From IMG/VR virus record IMGVR_UViG_3300024257_000003, positions 79,155 through 143,154 of that record: a DNA stretch of 64,000 bases. One strand, given 5' to 3'. The notes under the pieces were generated by a model. That model was not told the DNA's origin, did not search any database, and saw nothing but the letters and a program-made list of their open reading frames with translations. Source of the stretch: a virus. Of the stretch, positions 57,550 to 64,000 are shown in pieces (positions within the stretch are counted from its first letter, which is position 1; every line of letters starts with the position of its first letter). The translations under genes were made by a program, and so were the position numbers.

Positions 57550-57822
57550 ATGACTAAAGATGAGAATCTGGTGGTGGATGCTATGGACCTTCCCGTTGCT
57601 GCCTTGTGCGCAGCGGGGTTTTCTCAGTCGGATGCTACTGTCATAAACATGGCAGCCTATGCCCTGTTCTTAGATAAGGATTGGGTGGTGTCGATGGAGG
57701 AGTATGAGAGCTTCCCCTCAACTGTTGCAGTAGCGGAGCTGCTGTGGTTAGAGATGGTTGAAGCTGCATTTGAGGTTGATCGTCAGGTCAGCCTCGCCAT
57801 GTTGGAACTAGTGAGGAAGTAA
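57550..57822 (+). CDS. Small helical protein, 90 aa
   Basis: The ATG at 57550 begins TKDENLVVDAMDLPVAALCA; the frame is open further upstream but offers no fitting start. All-helical and acidic (VSMEEYESFPSTVAVAELLW). The stop overlaps the start of the next gene (TAATG), showing coupling. No family recognised. Confidence 0.55.
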   Translation: MTKDENLVVDAMDLPVAALCAAGFSQSDATVINMAAYALFLDKDWVVSMEEYESFPSTVAVAELLWLEMVEAAFEVDRQVSLAMLELVRK

Positions 57823-58130
57823 TGGGATTGAGAGTTCGTCGGTCAGTGATGGGATACTTTAGGGGAGCCTGTTGGTGCATCTCTCCCATTGTTGGGAACA
57901 TTCTCGAGACTGCTGAGGAGGAGGAGCTGCAAGAGATGTATGAAGTACAGTTCTTCACAGAGAACTCGGAGCCTTCCCTCACGGAGGCGATGCGTGCCAT
58001 GAGGGAAAATGTTGCTTCCCTCATTCGGTACAAGAAGGTCGCCGTTGGTCCCTTCGAGTGGTGTGCCGAAACCGGGAAGTTCGACGATTGGGGGGACTGG
58101 ATCCCCCGAAAGCTGGCTGCAAAAGCGTAG
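57822..58130 (+). CDS. Small protein, 102 aa
   Basis: Starts at the TAATG overlap. Contains YFRGACWCISPIVGNILETA, an acidic helix and VAVGPFEWCAETGKFDDWGD. No family recognised. Followed by a strong terminator. Confidence 0.6.
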   Translation: MGLRVRRSVMGYFRGACWCISPIVGNILETAEEEELQEMYEVQFFTENSEPSLTEAMRAMRENVASLIRYKKVAVGPFEWCAETGKFDDWGDWIPRKLAAKA

Positions 58131-58138
58131 CCTTTGGA

Positions 58139-58186
58139 GCCGACGGAGTCGGCGGGGGAACCGGCTTCGCCGGTTGTCTTTTTGTT
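58139..58186 (+). terminator. Strong intrinsic terminator
   Basis: Hairpin GCCGAC/GTCGGC around GGA (58139-58153), then AACCGGC/GCCGGTT around TTC (58159-58175), followed by GTCTTTTTGTTT. Ends the unit that starts at about 57.3 kb. Confidence 0.8.
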
Positions 58187-58324
58187 TGACATCTTTTTAG
58201 GGTTTTAGGTTGTTTTCTTCTTTTACTTTCTCTGTGAGAGGGAGTGAGAGAGAGATTTCCCCCTAATTTGACTGAAAGCATAGCACTTTCCTAAAAGGAA
58301 GTGTTGCTTAGAAAAGAGGTATTT

Positions 58325-58969
58325 GTGAAGGGAATCAAGCTGGTTCTTCAGGACGGTCACAAGAAGATTGCGGCCATCAAGGCACTCCGCGCCGCCCTCC
58401 CGTTATGGGTGGGACTGAAGAGGTGCAAGGAGTACGTCGAGGCGGGGTTTGTTCCCTTTACCTCGATTGAGGGAGTTGACCTCTGTGAACTCCAGAGGGT
58501 ACTTTGGGGTTACAAGGTGGCGCTCTACCTTTGCGACGGAGAAAGGGCCACCCTCGGATGGCTCGTGGACCCCGATAACTTCTGGACGTCCTCATCCCTT
58601 CGGCTCACCCCCCCGGAGGGGATGGTGAGCCGGTACAAGGTGAGGGACATCCCGACCAAGCCGCTGACGGTGGAGATTCAGCTGCCTCCGCAACAGCGTC
58701 AGGATGTCCTCAATCACGTTGATGATTGTACTGAGACCCGGCTGGCCTGGATTGACAGGCAGTTCGAAGAGATTCGATTCGCCGCGAAGTGCGGCGATTG
58801 GACCCTCACCTTGACGGGCGACTTCCTCATCATCGGCAACGCCCATCTCGAGCCCCTACAGAGGCTGGTGGACAGCTTCTGCGTTCCGGTCGAGGAGCTC
58901 ATCGGACAGATGGAGGCCACCATCAAAGACCTCCGGGAGCAGTTGAAGTCGGCAATGCCGACGGCCTAG
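58325..58969 (+). CDS. L7/L12-like domain protein, 214 aa
   Basis: GTG at 58325 is chosen because AGAGGT lies 4 bases upstream; an earlier GTG at 58301 is immediately behind its purine run. The first 45 residues (IKLVLQDGHKKIAAIKALRA, then VGLKRCKEYVEAG) follow the pattern of the ribosomal L7/L12 C-terminal domain (K-I-x-V-I-K-x-V-R ... GLKEAKxLVE). The remaining 165 residues are mixed alpha/beta and end in a coiled-coil-like helix. Could bind ribosome-associated factors; other beta-alpha-alpha proteins may mimic the pattern. Confidence 0.6.
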   Translation: MKGIKLVLQDGHKKIAAIKALRAALPLWVGLKRCKEYVEAGFVPFTSIEGVDLCELQRVLWGYKVALYLCDGERATLGWLVDPDNFWTSSSLRLTPPEGMVSRYKVRDIPTKPLTVEIQLPPQQRQDVLNHVDDCTETRLAWIDRQFEEIRFAAKCGDWTLTLTGDFLIIGNAHLEPLQRLVDSFCVPVEELIGQMEATIKDLREQLKSAMPTA

Positions 58970-59012
58970 TTGTTGTTGTTGAAAGCTTAGTGGAAATAGG
59001 AAGGAAGAAAAA

Positions 59013-59459
59013 ATGAACCAGCCGAACTTCATCGCCCTCACCTCCCGCATCTACCAGGCCAAGGGGCCCAAGGTCTCGACCATCGAGGATGTCAAGACGG
59101 GGCATGTGCGCATCATGTCCTCGGACGTTGAGCCCGTGGACAGCCGGGATGTGTGGGCCGAGCAGTCCAAGGCCTACGAGGACTACCGCATCACCGTGAA
59201 GGCCTCCATCGAGGAGGAGGTGACCATCGAGGAGGCCAATGCGGACTCCCTCCAGGAGGCCTTGAGCACGGCCATCGCCAATGGCGACGAGGTGATGGCC
59301 GAGGGCCTCAAGACGGCACTGGAGAACTCTGAGAAGGGCATCGTGGAGCTCAAGGTCTCCGAGGACTTGCTGGTCAAGGCGGAAGCGGAGCGCCTCGCCA
59401 CCAACGCCATCAACATCTTCGAGCACAAGGTGGCCTGCTTCCAGGCTCTCGTCGGCTAG
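59013..59459 (+). CDS. Helical protein, 148 aa
   Basis: ATG after AGGAAGGAAG. N-terminal segment FIALTSRIYQAKGPKVSTIE, then DSRDVWAEQSKAYEDYRITV and an acidic helical part (ASIEEEVTIEEANADSLQEA, ALENSEKGIVELKVSEDLLV). No family recognised. Confidence 0.6.
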   Translation: MNQPNFIALTSRIYQAKGPKVSTIEDVKTGHVRIMSSDVEPVDSRDVWAEQSKAYEDYRITVKASIEEEVTIEEANADSLQEALSTAIANGDEVMAEGLKTALENSEKGIVELKVSEDLLVKAEAERLATNAINIFEHKVACFQALVG

Positions 59460-59856
59460 GGCAAGTTCACATTCACCGGAGTAGGAAGATGCTGGACTAG
59501 GCGGAGGGAAACCGCAGAACCTCTTTTACTTTACTTAGATATTAGTTCAAAATAAAGGCGCTGAGACTGTGAATCGCATCAGAGACGACCCTTAGGGGAT
59601 TGGAGGGCGGCCAGAGGTCGCCACACTTTTGAATTAAAGTCTTATATGTGACTGGTTGCCGACTCGCCGGAGCAGAGTCGTGAGCTACAAGGCCTCCAAT
59701 GTTGGAGGTTGGGTGCGAAGAGGTTGGACGCCTCATAACCGTAGGCCCAGGAACTGTTTCAGTTCGTGTGAACGAAGTGAACGGGGAACCGAGTAGATGG
59801 TATTCATTGTTGCCCTACCGAAGACGTGTGAGGGCACTTGAAGAAAGGATAAGTCC
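59460..59856 (+). promoter_or_regulatory. Structured 397-base leader
   Basis: Hairpins: GGCGGCC/GGTCGCC around AGA (59606-59622), CGACTC/GAGTCG around 9 bases, CCTCCAA/TTGGAGG around TG (59693-59708), GAACTG/CAGTTC around TTT (59751-59765), and TGCCCT/AGGGCA before AGAAAGGATAAG and the ATG. An AT-rich stretch at 59522-59556 might carry a promoter, but no clear pair is seen. No gene with a ribosome site is visible. Confidence 0.5.
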
Positions 59857-60654
59857 ATGTTCGATTTGCAGAACGAGAAGACCGCCGTTGAGACCACCGC
59901 CCCGTTCCGGAAGGTGCTCGCCACCGGCGAGGTCCAGCCCGTGTCGTTCGCGGGATTCGTCGAGAAGACGGAGGATGGTGGCTACCAGTTGCAGGAGACG
60001 CTGGACATCGAGACCTGCATCGGGGTGCTGGGCTTCGCCGCTGCGGTGAAGTTCAACCAGCACACCAACGACGATGGCACGACCACCATCCGGGTGTCGG
60101 CCATCCAGGAGGGTAACACGAGCAAGAAGCGGCAGCGTGGTGACAGCCAGCGCACGAGCAAGGGGGCGAGTGAGTTCGGTCTCGGGACGTGGGTCTTCGC
60201 GACTCGGCTCGAGGTGCCGGGGCTGGATGTCGGCTCCATCCACACCTGCTACGGGACCATGGGCGAGGCGACGGTCTCCACCCCCAATGGCCCGGCCTTC
60301 ACCGCCTCCAAGCCCGCCTTCGCGGGTGCGTTCGAGCAGGAGGTGACCAAGGCGGTGCAGCTGATGCTCTCGTCCTTCGTGGGCGCCGCCAGTGGTGGTG
60401 AGAGCATCGTGACCAACGACGAGGGGCTCATGGACACCCTCCGTTGGTTGCAGCGTGTGGTGCCGAACAAGTTCGGTCGTCTGGTCTTCCAGGGGGCCGC
60501 CTTCGAGGGGGCAACCAACACCAGCCGCGTGAAGGCCGTCATCAACGGCAAGGAGGTCCAGGTGGCGCAGTCCACCAAGGGCTCCAACCGCGTCAAGACC
60601 GCCTCCAAGGCCACCGCCTCGGACCTCGACGCCCTCGCGGCGCTCGAGGCCTAA
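59857..60654 (+). CDS. Unknown protein, 265 aa
   Basis: ATG after AAAGGATAAGTCC. Mixed strands and helices (GYQLQETLDIETCIGVLGFA, FGLGTWVFATRLEVPGLDVG, GAFEQEVTKAVQLMLSSFVG), with a basic patch SKKRQRGDSQRTSKG in the middle and a Lys/Ala-rich end. Composition is like a cytoplasmic DNA- or RNA-binding protein. A GAGTCG/CGACTC hairpin follows the stop. No family recognised. Confidence 0.65.
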   Translation: MFDLQNEKTAVETTAPFRKVLATGEVQPVSFAGFVEKTEDGGYQLQETLDIETCIGVLGFAAAVKFNQHTNDDGTTTIRVSAIQEGNTSKKRQRGDSQRTSKGASEFGLGTWVFATRLEVPGLDVGSIHTCYGTMGEATVSTPNGPAFTASKPAFAGAFEQEVTKAVQLMLSSFVGAASGGESIVTNDEGLMDTLRWLQRVVPNKFGRLVFQGAAFEGATNTSRVKAVINGKEVQVAQSTKGSNRVKTASKATASDLDALAALEA

Positions 60655-60823
60655 TCCCACCTCCCTGAAGTCCGGTGAGTCGTTCCCTACGGGTTGAGCG
60701 ACTCCCGGCAACCTCCCCTTGTTTATCTTTGTTGTTGATATAGGTGTGTATGAACGTAGTGTACGACTGTTGTTGTACCCTATGGGCATGCACACCTGTG
60801 TATGTTGGCAGACAGGAGTGTGT

Positions 60824-61393
60824 ATGAAGATTGCCATTATTGGCACCGCTGGTAGGAGCAAAGCTCCGCAGCATCGGATGACACGGAAATTGTATGGCAG
60901 CATGTTGGATGCTGCCTGGCAGATGATGTTGAAGAACTGTGAGGATTGGAGTGATGTGACACTTCAGTCTGGTGGAGCCGCGTGGGCTGACCATGTGGCT
61001 GTGAGCGCCTATAAGCTGGCATTGGTGTGTGGAAAGCCCTTCAAGGGGCTGAACCTGTACCTGCCGGCCCCCTTTGATGGGGACAAGTACGCCGCCACTA
61101 AGGCGGGTGGTATCTCCAACTACTATCATCGGCTTTTCACGCAGGCCGTTGGAACAGACACTCTTGTGGGGTTGGCTGATGTCATGCAGCTGCCCGGTGT
61201 GATGGTGGATGTTGGAGTGGGGTTCCATCAGCGGAACCTCGAAGTTGGGAAGGCTGACGTCCTGTTGGCCTTTACCTGGGGCGAAGGCAGCGGCCCCGCC
61301 GACGGTGGCACGAAGCACTGTTGGAAAAATTCTCATGCGCCGACGAAGGTGCACTTCAAGCTCTCTGAGCTGAACGGACAGTCCGATGAGTGA
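60824..61393 (+). CDS. SLOG-type Rossmann protein, 189 aa
   Basis: The ATG at 60824 has AGGAG 6 bases upstream and begins the fold with MKIAIIGTAGRSKAPQ; the longer frame is not preferred. Motifs are DVTLQSGGAAWADHVAVSAY (Ser-Gly-Gly followed by helix) and GLNLYLPAPFDGD, and later KADVLLAFTWGEGSGPADGGTKHCW. This is the SLOG arrangement (nucleotide-ligand sensing Rossmann fold, like DprA and LOG). It may bind a nucleotide signal or DNA. It overlaps the next gene by 8 bases. Confidence 0.7.
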   Translation: MKIAIIGTAGRSKAPQHRMTRKLYGSMLDAAWQMMLKNCEDWSDVTLQSGGAAWADHVAVSAYKLALVCGKPFKGLNLYLPAPFDGDKYAATKAGGISNYYHRLFTQAVGTDTLVGLADVMQLPGVMVDVGVGFHQRNLEVGKADVLLAFTWGEGSGPADGGTKHCWKNSHAPTKVHFKLSELNGQSDE

Positions 61394-64000
61394 TACTCTT
61401 TTTGGTAAGAACGCTGACGAGAAGTCCCTCCTCGAGGAGGCAGGCGACGGTGTTGTGGACAACAGCACCGTCATCGACCACGACAAGAAGACTGACCGCA
61501 TTCTCGCCGATACGGCCGTGGTTCGCGGTGCCGCCATGTTTGTCCAGACGGACGACTTGTGGCACCACGGGGTCAGTCAGCACGGGCTGGCCCGTTCGAA
61601 CACCCGCTACGGGGAGACCACCCAGTTGGTCTTGGTCCCGGAGGGTTCCGATGGCTGTGAGACCATCATCATCCACAGTCTCCGTGGTGGAACTCAGGAG
61701 GTCACCGTTAAGCGCCGGGCCCTGCCGATGCAGGAGGAGGTGGTCGAGCGAGTCCTCGCCGCCACCGATGAGGCACTTGCGCCCTACATGCGGAAGTACT
61801 CCTGTCGCACGCGGGAGCAGTTGGTGGGGAGGTGGCCTGCGCAAGGCCGTGGCCCCATCTACATCGACAGTGTCGCCACGCGCTTGACGCACAACGACTG
61901 GGTCGATGACCTGGGAGACGTGCTGAGCGATGAGCTGCTGCGCTCGATGCAGCGGTACATGAAGGCCATGAGACAGGACATCCCGCCGAGTCAGGATGAT
62001 GTGGAAATCATCCACTGGGCCATGGGCGAGGCTGGCTTGAAGCCCGTTGAGCTCTACCAGATGTTGCTCATGCAGCAAGAGACCCGACAGCGGCTGCTGG
62101 TCCTTCTCGGTGAGGACGAGTTGAAGCGGGACTCCGCCCTCAACTCGTACGACCCTTCTCCGGCCATCCCGGACGGGTGGGGCTTGCCCTCCTCCTTGGA
62201 GGAGCCGATGAAGTGCAAGAAGGCGTGGAATGCCTTCCTCAAGTCCGGTGGCGAGGTGGCGCTCTCGTTGGACCACATCGTCTTCGATGACGGCGATGGC
62301 TTCGACCGGGTGACCATTGAGGGCCTTGCGGCCATCAAGATGACCCGAGATGGAGTGAACCGTCTGGTCAAGGCTCACAGTGGCATCACGCTGCTGGAGA
62401 CTACGGCCAACAATGGTCAGTTCCCGCCGTCCCATCGGGAGTTGACCGCCGCAGTGGTGGCCGTTCACGAGAAGTGGGCGGACTCCTTCGAAGCGTGGCA
62501 GGAGCGACGTACGCCCAGTGTCCGCTGGGTGGCTCTGGGCAACCTCACGGGTGGCATCGGTGGCGGTGGGGGTGACCTCAACGGCACCGATGAGTTCGAC
62601 GTCGACGCGGACATCCGTCCGAAGCCCGGCTTCCAGGACATCGACCCGGTGGAGTTGAAGAACCCGGAGGAGGCCTGGCTCAAGAAGCAGGTCATGGGGA
62701 TGTCCACTCCGGACCCCATCACTCAGTTCTTTGGGGACACCGGGTCGTTCGCTTCGGACCTACCCATTGGCCGTCGGAAGATTGGGGAGGAAGTGTACCT
62801 CCCCGGAGGCCACCCGTTGGCTCAGGGCATCATGGACATCATGGCGGCTGCCAATGGCCAGCGGGACTACGTCTCCTTGGGTCTGACGGATGACGCCTCC
62901 TCGATGGTTCGCATGGAGTGGCCGAAGAACCTCGTGGAGACCTCCACGATGATGATGCCGACCATGGCGGGCGACAAGGTGGAGGTGGAGGTGTTGGTCT
63001 TCCACCCCGTCTATGAGGGGGTGGACTTGTTCAACCTCATCCTCAGCACCGATTGGGTGGACCACGCGGGCCAGGTGAAGGACTTCTTCGCCGACTACAC
63101 TGTCAAGGTGAATGGCGTCAAGCAGTGGGGGCTCAACCAGCAGGTGAGCCCTGGGCAGAAGGTGATGGAGGCGTCCTATACCGACGACGAGGGCCAGTAC
63201 TGGTTCAAGTCGGTGGACCTCGAGATTGAGCCCGGTGCTCGGGTGGCCTTCGACGCGGGCATGCCGGTGGGGGAGGTCATCGAGACCGTGCGGGACGGTC
63301 AGACCTTCTGCCAGGCCCTCGTTCGGGTCTGGCCGGCGAAGGTCAATGTCGGCTACCGTCATCGGTTGCACGAGATTGATGCGAATGGCGAGGCCGTTCC
63401 CATCGACGAGAACGACCCTCTGTTGGCCATCTACGGCATCGAGCAGCAGGGAGATGTGCTCTGGCACGTGATGTTCAAGAGCCGCTTGGACTTCCTCATC
63501 ACCAGCCTGGGCTGCACCAAGGTGCCGGTCCTGGCCCTGGTGGAGACGGGCGAGGAGGCCATCCCGATGGTGGTCGAGCAGTACGCGAAGGTGCACTTCC
63601 CGGCGCTGTTCAACTGGCTCTCGCTGCTGAGCGAGAACTACCACGAGGCCGTCTCCGACATGACCGAGTGGTCGGAGGGGGACGGTGAGGACCTGCTGCG
63701 GCTGGTCACCGAGGAACTGATGACCATCCAGACGCTGGCCTTGGAGCTCATCGTCGAGGATAACATCGGTTGCGTGGCCGACTACATGGACGACGTCAAC
63801 GTGGCATTGGGCGATGCTTGCATCGGAACCTCCAGCAAGTTCCCTGACCGGAACGGCAACGAGACGAGCGCCTATGGCGCCCTGCTCGTTGGGGACACGG
63901 GGCGTCTCTACCCCCTGTTGGACAGCCTGAAGCCCGGTCCGCAGAACGTGTTCGACCTCCCGGAGGAGGCGCACACGAACATCACCAAGATGTTCAAGGC
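61386..64000 (+). CDS. Giant unknown protein, first 871 codons (truncated by window edge)
   Basis: Starts at ATG 61386 inside the end of the SLOG gene, so translation is coupled; the frame stays open to base 64000. Seen parts include an N-terminal domain (AAMFVQTDDLWHHGVSQHGL, TQLVLVPEGSDGCETIIIHS), a helical region (about 150-240), a Gly-rich linker (NLTGGIGGGGGDLNGTDE, about 390) and a beta-rich part (MAGDKVEVEVLVFHPVYEGV, KVPVLALVETGEEAIPMVVE). No catalytic motif is obvious. Family not recognised. Confidence 0.75.
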   Translation, partial: MSDTLFGKNADEKSLLEEAGDGVVDNSTVIDHDKKTDRILADTAVVRGAAMFVQTDDLWHHGVSQHGLARSNTRYGETTQLVLVPEGSDGCETIIIHSLRGGTQEVTVKRRALPMQEEVVERVLAATDEALAPYMRKYSCRTREQLVGRWPAQGRGPIYIDSVATRLTHNDWVDDLGDVLSDELLRSMQRYMKAMRQDIPPSQDDVEIIHWAMGEAGLKPVELYQMLLMQQETRQRLLVLLGEDELKRDSALNSYDPSPAIPDGWGLPSSLEEPMKCKKAWNAFLKSGGEVALSLDHIVFDDGDGFDRVTIEGLAAIKMTRDGVNRLVKAHSGITLLETTANNGQFPPSHRELTAAVVAVHEKWADSFEAWQERRTPSVRWVALGNLTGGIGGGGGDLNGTDEFDVDADIRPKPGFQDIDPVELKNPEEAWLKKQVMGMSTPDPITQFFGDTGSFASDLPIGRRKIGEEVYLPGGHPLAQGIMDIMAAANGQRDYVSLGLTDDASSMVRMEWPKNLVETSTMMMPTMAGDKVEVEVLVFHPVYEGVDLFNLILSTDWVDHAGQVKDFFADYTVKVNGVKQWGLNQQVSPGQKVMEASYTDDEGQYWFKSVDLEIEPGARVAFDAGMPVGEVIETVRDGQTFCQALVRVWPAKVNVGYRHRLHEIDANGEAVPIDENDPLLAIYGIEQQGDVLWHVMFKSRLDFLITSLGCTKVPVLALVETGEEAIPMVVEQYAKVHFPALFNWLSLLSENYHEAVSDMTEWSEGDGEDLLRLVTEELMTIQTLALELIVEDNIGCVADYMDDVNVALGDACIGTSSKFPDRNGNETSAYGALLVGDTGRLYPLLDSLKPGPQNVFDLPEEAHTNITKMFK

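Noticed and set aside
59460-59856. tRNA or tmRNA in the structured leader
   Set aside because: No cloverleaf with an acceptor stem and GTTC-type T-loop could be drawn; the hairpins are independent. The same holds for the other intergenic regions of the window.
59815-63974. Long minus-strand frames in 59.8-64.0 kb
   Set aside because: All lie opposite well-supported plus-strand genes with Shine-Dalgarno sites, and show the Leu/His/Gly-rich composition of antisense frames.

Overview
The window is an internal piece of a large tailed-bacteriophage genome. Genes run off both ends and no host genes are visible. A contractile tail is indicated by a 987-residue sheath protein and tube-like proteins. 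A HK97-type head is indicated by the major capsid protein, a protease-scaffold fusion, a portal fused to a MuF-like domain, and the large terminase. Shine-Dalgarno sites, overlapping start/stop codons and intrinsic terminators point to a bacterial host that I cannot name. I found no tRNA, rRNA, CRISPR array, integrase or insertion sequence.

Left part (1-38,950, minus strand, moderate GC) is one tightly packed virion module. Reading in transcription order, from right to left: a PAS-domain protein, a coiled-coil membrane protein, a small protein and a Cys-cluster protein. Next come a 1278-residue multi-enzyme protein (nucleotidyltransferase, kinase and nuclease-like domains separated by copies of a DFGSGW motif) and two further Gly/Ala/Arg-rich internal-virion-like proteins. 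An accessory island follows (Rossmann protein, papain/transglutaminase-like protein, HNH nuclease), then the terminase, portal, protease-scaffold, capsid and fibre/lectin genes, head-tail connectors, sheath, tube proteins, tail-assembly candidates, and the start of another giant virion protein cut by the left edge. A GC-rich patch (about 14,860-16,590) carrying two LamG-like genes looks like an exchanged host-recognition module.

At about 38.95-39.29 kb the coding strand switches, across a purine-rich segment. From there to 52.2 kb the DNA is GC-rich, plus-strand and unusual. Genes of unknown function (coiled-coil, zinc-cluster and membrane proteins) are separated by 100-390-base leaders full of short hairpins. 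Two intergenic regions hold homologous copies of a roughly 175-base RNA whose helices are kept while their sequences change. A heptaloop of the form TGARYAA recurs in seven hairpins. Most start codons here sit just downstream of a small GC hairpin. A membrane-protein operon lies at 50.1-52.2 kb.

From 52.4 to 58.1 kb a translationally coupled series of Cys-rich proteins and an HNH nuclease follows a 700-base regulatory region with a 14-bp inverted repeat and a direct-repeat cluster. From 58.3 kb to the end lie an L7/L12-like domain protein, unknown proteins, a SLOG-like Rossmann protein and the first 871 codons of a giant unknown protein running out of the window.

The left module builds and fills the particle. 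The right part looks like accessory or host-directed functions, with expression probably shaped by RNA structure. The most unusual signals are the repeated RNA and the multi-enzyme DFGSGW protein.
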